DNA of 64,000 bases from Mycocentrospora acerina (GCA_022701365.1 JAKUHH010000100.1:41415-105414), one strand, 5' to 3'. Counted from the first letter of the stretch, positions 20,723 to 32,579 are shown. Numbers and translations are program-made. Notes: generated by a model not told the origin, from the letters alone.

Positions 20723-23700
20723 GTGACTTACAGCCTCTATAGTAATATGTTTTGCTGAATTTTTCATACACAGAAGCAGTTAATCAGAGTCCTCAGAATT
20801 AATGTCAGAGCATTCAGTTTCAGCAATGTTTGCTACCTGGCGCTCTCGTTCTACACCCTCCTGTATGAGAGACCTAAGGACCTAGTTCCTCTCTAACGTG
20901 GACCCTAGTTGTTAAGAACCCTCTTCCTTCGCTTCACTAAGCAAGTAGGGTCTTTGTATAGTATACACGTATAATAATAGTATTTCATAGACGAATCGCT
21001 ACCTTCCTTGTAACAATTCTGTAGTAGCCTATATAGGGGTCTCTTGGTGGTCCAGATGGTAACAGATACCAAAAGAGGGGTATAAGGTTCTCATAGTGCT
21101 CCGGTACGGAACTCCTTGGTACTGATACCTAGGAGTAACCTCCGCTTACTCCAATCAGGGTACTATCCTGACACTAGTAGTGAGCTCCTATTCGGTGTAC
21201 ACGTTTTTAAAGCCTCACTGAATCGACGCTCTAGGTCTGAACTCATGGCTGGTGCAGCAAAGATATCAAGCGCTACCTTATGCAGTGTAGGAAAGCGCTC
21301 CTTGTTATTGCGCCACCAAGTGATAAGATCTATTGGCTCCTTCACAACCTTGAGTTTGCCAGTGGCTTTATCTATCATTATGCCATCCCGCCGTGGTACC
21401 TTTGGTGTAGTGTAGTAACGGTCAAGCTCTTGTGCGAGCGTTTCAGTATCAGGCTCGGAAGGAACGTAGTCGTCGGAGAAGAGGATATCGTCGTCGAATT
21501 GAGTCTCTGGGACAAGGACGTTCGCCTGTGGTTGAGCAGCCTGAGTAGCTCTAGTAACAATTGACGGCTCTACAGCAACGTCAGTATTGATAGATCTAGT
21601 ATCATAGGACTTGCACAGCGTTTCAAAACGCTTTTGAGCGCCACTGAGCCACCCAGATCGACCCTCCCATCGTTTCTAGAGGCCTCGCCAATTGATGTTG
21701 GGGTTAAGGATCCAAGCTGCAGCGTAGGTTGATGTTTGGTCCGAAACCCTGTAGTAGAAGTCGAACTTTTCCCAGATTAAAGCTGCAAATTGCTTTACCT
21801 CCTTACTTGGCTAGGGCTGTCTCTTGCTTCGCTGAGTCCACTGATCATAGTATTCGAGGAGCTTCTCAATCTCATCGCGCCATGTTGAGATATTCACCTT
21901 CTGGCCTTCTAGTCTTTTTGTTGCTAGGTACAGTGGCTTAAGCAGCGCTTCGATCGCGGTAAGCGTGTCCTAGTCAGCGGTAGTGAGCCAGTCATGGCTT
22001 ATAAGCTCGTCGCCAGCTTGTTCGAGTTTAAAGAGGCAGAAGTCAACTAACTTTTGAAGCTTAAGTACTGCACCAAAGTTGGTACCTAATGTAGCAGCCC
22101 TAGTGTTTCTCTTACAAAAAACCTACACCTGTGTATCATATAATATGATGAGTTCCAGCGCACACCGCCGTTACAGACTAGCGAGAAGATCTTCTTAACC
22201 TTTGCCTGAGCTTCTACCTCCTTCTGAGCCTTTCTAAAGTTTTCTCTCTGCTGGTCTGAAGTACAGATGTAGTTGACAATGTTATGGGCCTTGCCAATTG
22301 CTCCTCTTTTCCTCCACTCAGCCTGCTGTACCTGAAGAGACCCTTCGTCTCATAGATCGACTGGGTTAAAAGTGGTAGCAAGCAACTGAGTGTCCCAGTC
22401 GTTCTGTCTAGCAACATCCTAAACTCACTTGTCATTAAGGACATCCTCATTCAACTTTCTCTTTATAGAAGCGCTAGGCTTGTAGGTCAAGGCTGATTGA
22501 GCTGCAAGGTTGATAATATGGCCTCCGCATCGTAAACGACGATGTCGCCAGTTGAAGGAGAACACATCTCTAAGGAGCCGGCAGGCAGCGTCGTTATTGT
22601 AGGCGTTGTCACCAACAATATAGCCAATGCTACTGCTCTGAATTTCGTGATTATTGCAGATTGTGCGTATAAGGTTGTAGACAGCCTCTCCAGTGTGACG
22701 GCCGTAGATCTGTCGGAGGGCAACAAGGACGTCAATCCGCTTGTAATCGGTATTCAGGTAGTGGGCTTCAACGCCAAGGAAGGAGAAGTGATTGTACGAT
22801 GACCAGATATCAAAGCTAAGCGAGATCTTTGACCGTGCGGCTTAAATAGAGCAATAAAGTACACTGATAGCTTCAGTACCTAGTTATTCTATAAAGTTAA
22901 GAGAAATAGAGAAAGGGAGAGTACGCTTACTATAGCTATAGTGAGCCCTAGTTGGTCGCTTGATAGAGTTGCCACTTTGGTATAGAAACCTGTTATCAAT
23001 CTCTGGGTTGAGGGCCTTGAAAAGCTCTCTCGCCTGTAATGAGGACACTCCGTTATAGCTTCGGTTGCTAAGAATTGCCTAATTAACCAGCCTCCGCTGG
23101 AATTCAAGGAAGTTGATGTTCTTGAACGCGCGGAGGCGCTCATCCATAGCCCTGAGTTGAGCATTCAAGGTACTGATCCTGTTGTCTTCAACACAGCTGT
23201 CAAGGTCGAATGAGCCATGTGTATCAGGTAAATTGTTTTGCTCTACTTGGCTGATGTTATGCTTTTAGAGTAGATGCCCTGCTGCTGCTGTTGAGGACAC
23301 TGGATTAAAGGTAGTCTTATCACCAGCACTATTGCAGTGGGTACAGATCCAACGGTCTTTGTTTGGGTTCGATGGATGATAGACAAGGGCGCCGTGATTG
23401 TAGATCTAACTTTAGCGTTGTCGAGAGTGCTTATGTGCAAACTGACGTCAGAGCAGATAACTGCCGCAAAATCAAGTGTTGATATCGAAGCTATGTGGAA
23501 TAGCATACTTACGTTCGCATGTTAGAGACAAAGTCTGGTTAGATAAGCTCGCAAGCGAGTCAGAAGTTATTGATGTTATAGTAAGGGATAGAAGATATTT
23601 TAAGAGAAGATTGTGTGCACTATTGCACTGTGCAGTAGAGGAAGATTGAATAGTTTTCTAGAGGTATCAAGAAAGAGGCTTGAGGCACAAAGCAGGAGTC

Positions 23701-23930
23701 AGATAATAAGTTAGACTAATAGAGTTGCTAGATTATCTGTCTGCCGCTCTTTAAGTTTATCTTTTAGCGGCTGACATGGTTAGTTATTCTATGCAATTTT
23801 CAAATTAAATCAAGTTTTAAACTTAAAGCAAGCTTTTCAAGTTTAGCTTAAAATTAAGAACAAATCAAGCTATTCAAATCAAATCAAACTAATCAAGCTT
23901 TGATTTGATTTTGAACCATTGCGAGCCCTG
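20723..23930 (-). mobile_element. hAT transposon, decayed, left end missing
   Basis: Read on the minus strand: the terminal CAGGGCTCGCAATGG (ends 23,930), subterminal AAATCAAA motifs typical of fungal hAT elements, a BED finger (WICTHC...HLL.KHNI, about 23,345-23,245), the central transposase region with SFDIWSSYNHFSFLGVEA and YIVGDNAYNND (22,820-22,550), and the hAT C-terminal dimerisation region with WWRNNKERFPTLHK and SSDLERRFSEA (21,320-21,180). Stops and frame changes make it inactive. The opposite TIR is not found; a LTR lies where the left end should be. The stretch 20,740-20,930 has an acidic coding-like tail (NIAETECSDINSEDSD) that may or may not belong to it. Confidence 0.85.
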
Positions 23931-24594
23931 CGCAGGTCGACACCGCAGCGGTGGCAGCAGAGGAGTAGGGCAAAGATCTAGAGCGAGCTATGGTCGTTGA
24001 AGAGCGGAGGGTTGAGATCTAGCAACGGCGAAAGACAGAACAAAAAGTATATAACCTGGAGCGGCTAAAGCAGCACTTCTAGCGCTGGAGCAATGTATGC
24101 GCCATATGCATGGCCACTCAAGCTGACCCAGCGCGCCACAATTGGAAGGACTGTTCAAAGGCCGACGAAGCGCAGATGACGTTAATGCAGTCTACGGTTA
24201 AATCTATGCACCATGTGAAGTAGGAGAAGTATGCACAGTGTTCCTACTGCTGGGCACCGCAAGCCATCTGCAACAAGTGGGAGGAAACAAGCATACAGGG
24301 TGCGTTTCAGACACGAGGGATGCATGTGCTTTGCCAGTACGAAGGAGTGCTATAGAATGCAGTAGCTGCGCTGCTTGCCTTCTAGCCACTGATGTGCACG
24401 CCATGGCTGGAGTAGCAGATGCAAGACGCTGCGATTGTATACGGAAGCGACGAGGTCAGGCTTTACAAGTGGCTTGGATTGAGGATCAAGATAGGCCAGA
24501 GAGACGCGAGCCAGATGTCCCGTTACCTATATGCTTAGGAGGAGGGGCATGTGTAGTCGTATTTAGCAGACTAGAAAGGGTGTATTTAGCATAA
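23931..24594 (+). pseudogene. C-terminal relic of a telomere-linked RecQ-like helicase gene
   Basis: One plus-strand frame reads LERLKQHF.RWSNVCAICMA, then KEKYAQCSYCWAPQAICNKW and VLCQYEGVL, then an acidic tail, with a few stops. Paired CxxC clusters following RW..C and 'C.YC..PQ.IC..W' are what I recall from the C-terminal part of subtelomeric RecQ-like helicases of filamentous fungi. The helicase core is absent because the hAT element replaces everything upstream. It may be the same gene family as 1858-7104. The open stretch 24,238-24,594 in another frame is a shadow. Confidence 0.5.
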
Positions 24595-24865
24595 CTGTAC
24601 CGCAAAACCTTAGGTTAAGAGAAGCTAAGACAAACGTATTGTGAGCTGACTTGCGACTGTACAGTGATCGCAAGTAAGAAGGAGTAGGTGTAGGATCCGA
24701 GGTGAGCACTGAACACGAGAGCAGAACAATAAGGTAGGACTAGTAACCTGTCGTAGCCTATAGAGAAAGAAGACAGTTGTAGGCAGCAAAGCTGTAGCTA
24801 AATATTGGTTGGAAGTAGAGAGAGATTAGATGTAGGCTCAACCTGAGTGGTACGTCTAACTTAAC

Positions 24866-25045
24866 TAGAGCCCCCAACCTGAGTAGAGCTCCCCAACCCA
24901 AGTCAAACCCCTAACACAAGAAGTTCCCCTAACACAAGTAGTGCCCCTTACCCATGCAGTCCCCCTAACCCTAAGTAAGTCCCTAAGTAAGTCCCTAAGT
25001 AAGTCCCCAAGTAGTTTCTGCAGTAGTTCCCCCAACCTAAGCAGA
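24866..25045. repeat. Degenerate telomere-like C-rich repeats
   Basis: A tract of CCCCTAAC/CCCCAACC units, including CCCTAACCCTAA at 24,963-24,974, exactly two copies of the fungal telomere repeat read on the C strand, followed by three tandem 12-mers (CCTAAGTAAGTC, about 24,970-25,012). It lies downstream of the RecQ-like relic, as expected of a former subtelomere. Confidence 0.7.
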
Positions 25046-25087
25046 GCCAAGAGGCCCGAAAAAGCGATGTTAAAAAGCAGAGAAAGA

Positions 25088-25089
<2 letters not shown>

Positions 25090-25123
<34 letters not shown>
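25090..25123. repeat. 34-base poly-G run
   Basis: An uninterrupted run of 34 G following GAGAGAGAG-type purine sequence. Exact length is uncertain in any assembly. Downstream to 25,320 the strand stays purine-rich. Confidence 0.85.
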
Positions 25124-25124
<1 letters not shown>

Positions 25125-25742
25125 GGGTGATAGGCCCGTCAGGTGTCACAAAGAGAGGAGGATGGTTGAGCAGAAGGGGGCAAGGGCGAAAGAGGGGTGG
25201 GCAGTGGGCCTAGCAGGTGTCACAGGGAAAAGAGGTAAGGTGAAAGAGAAAAGAATTTCAGAGTTAAAAGAAAGTTAAACACATTATCCTCAGGCTTGCC
25301 CCTAGGGGGTCAACTTAGCCCTACATTAGTAGCACTGTTTCACGCAACAGCAATAAAAGTGCGCAATAAAGAGGTAAGCAAATTTTGACTTTTGAATTGG
25401 TTCTTCCCTCCCCCTTTAAAACATAACTGTTCTTTTACTATCTAGTTAAAAGAGAACTCCAAACTCCAACTCTTTTTTTTGCTTTTTAAAACTTTTTTCT
25501 ACGCATGCCCTTTCCTATCTTCTAAAGACAATCTAATTCTAAATAATACTCTTAGGCTCTAGAAGTAACAGCACTACCTTGCCTGTCTAAGCTTTATTTA
25601 GACTATCATTCAATTCGTTCCGCGCAAAGAAATGCGTTCTACTCCCCTATGGCCCATAGTCGTGGTAGCATTCTTGTTCTAAAGAATTTTGTAGACCTAT
25701 GAGAATCTAGGTGTTGTTAAGAAAGGGGCTGTTTAGATGATC
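25124..25742. other. Unassigned AT-rich sequence
   Basis: Purine-rich to about 25,320, then AT-rich with stops in all frames. No gene or repeat recognised. Confidence 0.35.
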
Positions 25743-26300
25743 TTAGGGATCTGCATCTTCGCTTACAGCTATCCGGATTCCAGCGGCTGTCCTGCGGTTG
25801 TTGCGAAATGCGACCTGCATGTGAGTTTTGCCTGGTCTTTGCCACAACTGAATTTGCACACCGTTAGGATACATATTTTGTGCTAGATTATTGGCCCCAA
25901 TATTAATCCACTAGTCGTTGATTGGCACAATCTTAACTTGATAAGGAACTGGAATTGCATGCTAACCTTGTTGAATGTGAATAGGCTAAGGGGCTTGTTG
26001 AGGCCTAGGTGCAGAGTTGCAATTCCCTTGACAAGGAACTAACACATGGTTAAGAGGTGTAACAGCGTTAGGCGTAGTGGAGCTGGGCCTATTCAAAGCT
26101 CTAGCGTCAAGTCTAGCATTGGCTGGAAGCATTTTGTGCTTTGTGCCATACATTTCTAGCTGCAAGAGACTGCTACCGTTGATCTTCTCAGAAGCTGGCT
26201 AAGGGAAGTCGTTTAAAGGTGCTGATATAGCTAGCGTGGCTAGACACACAACCTTCACAAAGAGCCTAGTTCCTTTCCTGCATAAAGTGTTAGTTAACAT
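25743..26300 (-). pseudogene. RIP-inactivated gene for a small secreted protein
   Basis: A single minus-strand frame of 186 codons from ATG (26,300) to TAA (25,743) is broken by four stops, all TAG, each explicable by one CAG-to-TAG change (the CpA-to-TpA change favoured by RIP). No indels are needed. The N-terminus has the form of a signal peptide: basic CRKGTR followed by LFVKVVCLATLAISA, then a likely cleavage. The mature part is proline- and asparagine-rich in its first half with few cysteines (PCQGNC), and the second half contains NIGANNLAQNMYPNG and VQIQLWQRPGKTHMQVAFR. I do not recognise the family. Effector-like by size and secretion only; inactive as it stands. Confidence 0.65.
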
Positions 26301-27669
26301 GCTTTAACTGGTTGAGAAGCCCCTTTTACATTTTGGCTAGTAATTTAAAATAGGTTTAAGCGGGTTTAAACAGTTGTAGAAGATGGTAAAAGTTTGCTAA
26401 AGGCGAACAACAGTAATTAATTAAAGCTAGAATAACCTAGAAACTGAAGATTCTCCTTATTCTTATACAAGATTATCTGCAAAGGGGCTTGAATTTGTAA
26501 TCATAAAGAGGAAGCTCTAGACGGTTAGATTACAAGGACAAAAAGCACAAGGTACAAGCATTTAGAAATATAGACTAAGCACAAGCAAGATTTTCTACAC
26601 CGTGCCTTGCCTGTTAAAAGATTAATCCCTGTGTTTAAAAGCCTGCATGTAGCCTGTAGTCTACTGCCTACTGCTGATATAGTGAAGAGTCTTTGTGCAA
26701 GGTATAACCTTGGCTTTTAACTATATAGCAGCAGAGCCTCCTAGAGATCTAGAGTTTAAAGCCTAGCAACTATAGCCTTTGAGAGAGTAGGTAGTAAGAA
26801 TACAGTTGCTAATCTAAGTCCTATAATTAAAATACCCTTTTCTCTTTTATCTCTGTCTCTTACACTATTCCTTAACTCTGTTTGCTGCTCATGCGTGCGC
26901 TTCTAACTGTTAGCTTTTCTTAGCTGCACTAAAGTACAGACCTAGAGTCGTATTGCAGTATAGAACACAATTTAGCTTAAGCTTACAGCAAGGGCTGCAA
27001 AATGTTCTATGCGCACATGCGCCAAGTAATGTCTTATAATAGAAAACTAGCCACCTAGCAAGAGAATGCTTGTGTTATGTTAATGCGTTTGGATCTAACG
27101 TGAACTAGCAGTGAAACGCCCCTGCAGTAGGTTTTAGCTTATTGGCGCTTTTACTAGATTCGCCGAAGTCCTCTAACAGGGGTTTGCAAGACTGCAGCTG
27201 TAGAGCCCTACATAATTGCACTTCTTATGAGATTTATAGAAGAGTTAGAGTAGTTTATCTAATGCTGCCTAGTTAAGTGCAGGTATAATGAATTTGTTTG
27301 TTTGCTTGTTTGATTCCTTCTTTGTATTAGCTATATGCTGCGCAGATTCGCCTAGATGCAAAGGGTTAGCAGGCAGCTAATGCTTTGCTAAGAGAATGTT
27401 AGTATAGCCTTACTTTACTATTCGTATTTGTATGGTGAGGCTAGCTGTCCCCTTGATAGTGCGTGGTCTAGCTTCTATCTGCGAATCATCCTAGTGTTAG
27501 GGGGTATGCAGCAGCGAGCCTCGGACAAAAGAGATCGGGGTCTAGTAAGATGAATTCATGCCTGTTCTCTCTGCTCGGCGCAGCGTTTTAGATTCACCTA
27601 GAGCTACGTTGCTTTACCTACTTTATCCTTATTCTGTTTTTTTTTAAAAGTTGATTTGTTTGCTTGCTA
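26301..27669. other. Unassigned decayed sequence
   Basis: AT-rich, stops in all frames, ending at the pogo target TA. No gene or repeat family recognised. Confidence 0.35.
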
Positions 27670-29784
27670 CTGTGTCCGTGCGCGCAATGCGCGGATTGCT
27701 GCAATGCGCCGAGGCGTCTTGTGCACCTATACTTCACAACACCACATCTCAACGCCACGATAACGCTAGAGGAAGCCTTTGCAGAGTGTGATACTTATAA
27801 GGATGAAGAAGATATTCCTTAGATGCAGATATTAAAAAAGCATGGTGTTGTGCGCTTAACGTTGACGCGAAGATATCAACGTGAGACGCGATTGCGTGAA
27901 GAGCAGGCAATTGCACAACAGAAGCTTACCCTACAAGAAGAGGAGGAGCTTGTGAAGTATATAGAAGAGCGTACTGCTTGTCATATACCCCCTACAAGAT
28001 AGATAATCGCAAATTTCGCGTCAGCAGTTGCCTAAGAGCTAGTGAGCGAGAGCTGAGTTGGCTCCTTCATTAATAGGCACGCTATCCATCTAATCTCTCA
28101 ATACTTAACGGGTATGGACACTAATTGTTACAAAGCTGACTCTTACACTAAGTACAACCTCTACTTTAATTTGGTGCAGGCAAAGATTGCTAAGTTTAAC
28201 GTTGATGCTAAGCACACGTACAACATGGATAAGAAGGGCTTTATGATTAGAGTCACCTTAAGAACAAAGCATGTGTTTAGTAGGCGTATGTGGGAGAAAC
28301 AGGAAGTCAAGACATCACTTCAAGATGGCAATCGTGCCTGGGTGACGCTTATAGCGTGTGTGTGCGGTGATGGATCAGCTCTGCCGCCAGGCCTCCTGTA
28401 CGAGTCTGGCAATAGTACCATCCAATCAAGCTGGGTGGAAGAAATTAAGCTAGGGGTACACTCTGTGCTTGTTTCTTCTTCATCTTCAGGCTGGACTAAC
28501 AATGAAGTAGCCTTAGCTTAGCTTAAACAGGTGTTTAATTGCTTCTCCAAGCCCAAAGCTTAAAGAAAGTACCGCTTATTTATCCTGGATGGCCACGGCT
28601 CCTAGGTGACGATGGACTTTATTAACTACTGTAATCAGAATAAGATACTCTTGGCTATTCTTCCTCCTCATTTAACCCACACACTCCAGCCGCTTGATGT
28701 GGTGATGTTTAAGCCTCTGTCAACTGCGTACTCTAAGGAGCTCACAACACACCTTTACAACGGCCAGGGGCTGTTGGTAATCAAGAAAAGTGACTTCTTC
28801 TACCTGTTCTAGAAGGCCTGGGTGAACACGTTTACTCAGGGGCAAATACTTAGGTCTTTTGAGTTGACGGGTATAGCACCCCTTCAACCTAACGTTATCC
28901 TCTAACGCTACGCTAAGGGTACCTCTGAGGCCTCTGATAGCAGTACAAGCTCTTCTTTAGTCTACTCTGGCAAGGATTAGCTTAAAATAGAGACTCTGTT
29001 ACGCAAAGTTGCTAAGGATGAGGGCAGTAAGGAGCTGAAAAAGATCAGCCGCTCGCTCTACTATATCTTAATCTAAAACTCTCTCCTCTACTATGAGATA
29101 GCAGGCCTTAAAGAGGTGCTTAAGACTCAGAAGAAGTATAAGAAGAAGAGCAAGGCTCTTAAATTTGAGTCTTGCAAGCACTATCACTGTGGAGCTGAGT
29201 TCTACTCTCCTAGCAGAGTAGAGAAAGCACGCTCCAATGAGAGGACTAGATAACAGAACTAGAGAGCAGAAGAACTCAAAAAAGCTGAGATGGCGAAGCT
29301 GAGGCATGCTAATAAGCTATATAATGAGAAGATCACTTGGAAGAGGCGTGAGCAGCAGGAGAAGGAGAAAGCAGAGCGAGACCGAGTTAAAGCTGAGAAG
29401 GCTGAGGAAGCAGCTGAACGCAGGGCTGAAAAGGAGCGTCAGAAACAAGCTGGCAACGCTGAAAAGGCTATACAATTGCCTTAAAGACGCAAGCGGAAGG
29501 CCTTACAGTCTGCATCACTAAAAAAGAAGCAGAATTATAGTGCAGCAGCTGCGCGGCGTGGTATTGTTACTGCAACGCCTCCCTGAGTACCTCGCACCTA
29601 TAAAACCTGTAGCGGCAGAACAGCAACTCTTTACAATTAAATTGCGTGAGAAAATATCATCAAATAGGCCTACATGATACTCCACTAAGATAACCTGTAA
29701 TATAAGCTATTGTATGTTGCTTTACAGCCTCAATTTTGTAGGTGCGCGTTGGGGTGATTCGGCGCATTGCGCGCACGGACACGG
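27670..29784 (+). mobile_element. pogo/Fot-type DNA transposon, full length but inactive
   Basis: 2115 bp with inverted ends that match at 22 of the first 23 bases (CTGTGTCCGTGCGCGCAATG at left; CCGTGTCC... reading inward from the right) and TA duplicated outside (27,668-27,669; 29,785-29,786), the Tc1/mariner-pogo target rule. Both termini and all of the transposase frame are kept; only stops are added, so the copy was probably silenced after insertion rather than broken by deletion. Confidence 0.93.
27823..29590 (+). pseudogene. pogo/Fot transposase, stop-riddled single frame
   Basis: Cut-and-paste transposase with a CENP-B-like N-terminus and DDE catalytic core. The same frame runs across the gene. 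N-terminal HTH region: LKKHGVVRLTLTRRYQRETR, then LQEEEELVKYIEERTA. Catalytic region: YNMDKKGFMI (first Asp, near 28,230), LFILDGHGS (second, near 28,590), LPPHLTHTLQPLDVVMF (third, near 28,700). C-terminus: a long charged coiled coil rich in Lys/Glu/Arg (29,290-29,480). Stops are TAG/TAA at positions where family members have Gln or Trp codons, as RIP would give. Frame conservation starts somewhat before the ATG at 27,823, so the original start may lie upstream, near 27,770. Confidence 0.9.
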
Positions 29785-29786
29785 TA

Positions 29787-31820
29787 GGTAAGCCAAGAGT
29801 ACGGCCTGATGTAGATAGGGCAGGAACAACTGCTTCAACCTACTTACTAATCAGCGCCCTTGGGTTCGCGCCTCTGCAGACCTCTCTCTATCCTAGCTTA
29901 GCACCCTTTGCACTGACCGCATTGCGTTTACCTCTTGCATGACTTTGCCTAGTAGAACTAAATTAGGATATAAGAAGAGAGCAGAGCTTCTTTAATGCTT
30001 CTAGCTTGTCCTTTGCTAGTCTGTTACAGGCATAAAATGAAGGCTAAGGCAACGACAACTTAGTAATTTATTGTAATGCACCTACATTTGCACTTTTAGG
30101 CGCTAGGAGCTGCCTGACAGAGTCTGCGTAATATCCTAGCTCTCTCTTTGGCATTAGAAGCTACATTGTGGATCTTAACCTAAGTGCCTAGCTACCTTGA
30201 GCGCACAATCCGGTACTAGCGAGGCTAAGGGACTAATGACAGTGACTTTGTTTTAAATGCGCTGGGCACGGCTTGTATAGGATGCGAATAGAGATTGCAA
30301 GAAAGCAACGTTCTGCTATAGCTGAACAGGAGCGTTTACCCTCTCCTACAACTGGCTGCTTCTGACACTTGCCTAGTGATGTTTAATTGTTTAGCGTTAC
30401 TTGCAACTTGCTAATTTCTTTACTAGTCCTTTAAAGGGGCGATGCACAGCAACCTTAAGTGCTAGCAAGTTAGCACGCGATACTTTCCTAAAGGGCTTTA
30501 TTAGATTAAGATGCTAGAATAATAGTGTGTTCTATCTAGGACTTTAGTGTTCTTACCTGGTGGCGTGGATTCTCTTAGTCCCCCCTAATAAATTGGAGAC
30601 TTCCGTTTAAACTTCTGAGACAAAGATGCTGACATAGAGACGCTCCCTGTATGTTGTCCTCTTGCTGACTAGGGTTTCGAGATTAGTTGAAGGCAAGGGC
30701 GAGGGCGAGGGAGCATAGGATAGCGAAAATAGTGATGTGAATTAAGAAGGGTAAGGAGCGTGAGAAGGAGGCAAGTTGGTGATAGCAACGCTGGACAGTC
30801 ACTGCAAGAGCCCCTATCGCAATTAAGCGTTGCGGTAAAGGCGGCGCAGCTGACGAATTGCTCTTGCTGACGATGGCGTAATGGTGTTTGCTGTGCGGTA
30901 TGTGAGTGTGCATTACAGGAACTAAGACAGCACGATGCGCCGCTCGCTTGTAAAACACGTTTATGCCTATGTTTAGGTTATGTTAGCGTGGAAGGCGCAA
31001 GCTTTAAGCGAGCTAGTGAAAGCCTGCTAGATCTTGCCTAGCCCCCTAGCAAGCTTTTATTAACTGGCAGGCTCCCTAATTCAGTCTGAAGGTGTCGCAG
31101 GGATTTACCTTAACATCTGTAATGCTCTGTCTCTGCTAGAGCAGCAGCGTCTGTTTATGTGCAATAAACGGAAGCTGTAGTAGCGAAACGTAGCCTGCCA
31201 CTGGCAGTACTGCGCTTGTTGCTAGTTGCTAAACTGTCTTTGGCAGCAGTCCTTTCAGTCTGGACAGGGCAAGTGCTAGCTTAGTAGCTTAGCTTGCCTG
31301 GTCTACTAGATGTGTTAAAAGCTGCGGCTCTTTGTTAAGGGCTTCTCTAATATCTTTTAACTTTTTTTGTTAGCAAGATCTGGTTTCCTTTGGACTAGAG
31401 CGGCGCTGTGCTGCCTTTGTCTGTGCGTGTGCTGTTGTATCGCGTGAGGTAGATCAAGGATGTCTTTGCTATTCTAAGCTGCACGCCATTCCTTTACTCT
31501 ATCTCTTAGAAATTAGCATCACCTCAGCTTAGATAATTCTTGTGTTAGTAAAACCTAGCTACAGGGTTAAAGCCAGAGCGGGTCGGCCATTTTTCCTGCT
31601 AGTGATGCTTAGTCTCTATCATGTTGCGCCGCTAACCATAGAATACACTAATGCCAAGCTAAGTAATAGACGCATGAAAAAATGCAAAAGTCACAATATA
31701 AATTGTTTAAGAGGAGTATGAAATGTATAAAGCAAGACCCTTTCCTCTAGTTGTCCCAAAATATCGACCCTTATTAGCTCTCTTCTAACACTTACTTGCC
31801 ACTTGCTCTTAATTGTCATT
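29787..31820. other. Unassigned decayed sequence with one Tc1-like terminus
   Basis: Mostly stop-rich. At 30,941-30,960 CGCTCGCTTGTAAAACACGT matches the terminal repeat of the MITE at 11,663-12,097 with one or two changes, so an element of that family may end here. Its other end was not found. The 91-codon reverse open stretch at 30,958-30,683 starts inside this terminus and is not assigned. Confidence 0.35.
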
Positions 31821-32521
31821 ATGATTGGCTATAACAATCTTGTTTTTGTATTCCCTCTCCTCCTTACTCTCTAGACCTTCTTCTGCTACGGACAAGTAAG
31901 GGTTTGGCGTGCTGATACGAGAAGTCCTGAGGAGATGCAGAGAGCTGGAGCGTTTCTGCCTAGAGGTGTAGGGACTATACACAGAATTGCCCCAAACCTC
32001 AGTATGTGGAACCATGCAAATAGAGCTTTAAATGGCTAGAGTACAGATATTAATGGATATGTTTCAACTGCTGCTGCTTTAGGAACAGCCTAAGCATTTC
32101 TTAACAATTACTTTAGAGGTACTAGATATGTTTACGAGATTGCTAGAACTATGAACTTTATTAATGTTGCAGGTACCCTTGGTTGCTATAACCCTTTCCC
32201 TTAAGAGCATGAAATTGCGGCACTTGGCGGATTTAGATGGGACTAAGTTATACGCTAGGAACAGAGGAGGGACGGGTTCTTCGTACGATCTGGCACAAAC
32301 TCCTAATACAACAAGTAAATGCCGGTGAGCCTAGGCTTGCTGCCTTCCCTGCTGGCCACGTAGCCTGGCTTGGGGCTCCTTGGAACGTTTTCGGCAATTG
32401 CCAACGCGGTGGCGCCAGGATGCACCGCCAAGCTGGCAACCCTAATTGCAAGCAACGTCAAACCAACGTGCAATTTGCTGTTGCATATATGGACCAGGCA
32501 TGCTCAGGTACTACTTGTTAA
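31821..32521 (+). pseudogene. Secreted enterotoxin-A-like ADP-ribosyltransferase, RIP-inactivated (copy 1)
   Basis: Relic of a fungal protein with the heat-labile enterotoxin A-chain fold (PF01375-type ADP-ribosyltransferase). From ATG 31,821 one frame shows a hydrophobic signal-peptide-like start, then the NAD-site Arg in WRADTR, a YVSTAAAL strand (the family's Ser-Thr motif), RYVYEIA, and EHEIAALGG holding the two-glutamate ExE catalytic pair. At least five stops interrupt it, most explicable as CAA/CAG to TAA/TAG. The conserved tail (PRLAAFPAGHVAWLG, ending at a Cys near 32,519) is in a different frame, so an intron or a frameshift lies around 32,230-32,320. It cannot make the full protein as it stands. 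Confidence 0.75.
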
Positions 32522-32579
32522 AGTCTTGTTATTGTGAAACTTTTAGAGTTAATTTAGGGTTAGGTCTTTGTTGCAATCT

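Noticed and set aside
24865..25213. Proline-rich or glycine-rich proteins encoded across the G run
   Set aside because: They are translations of poly-G/poly-C and telomere-like repeats with no other support.
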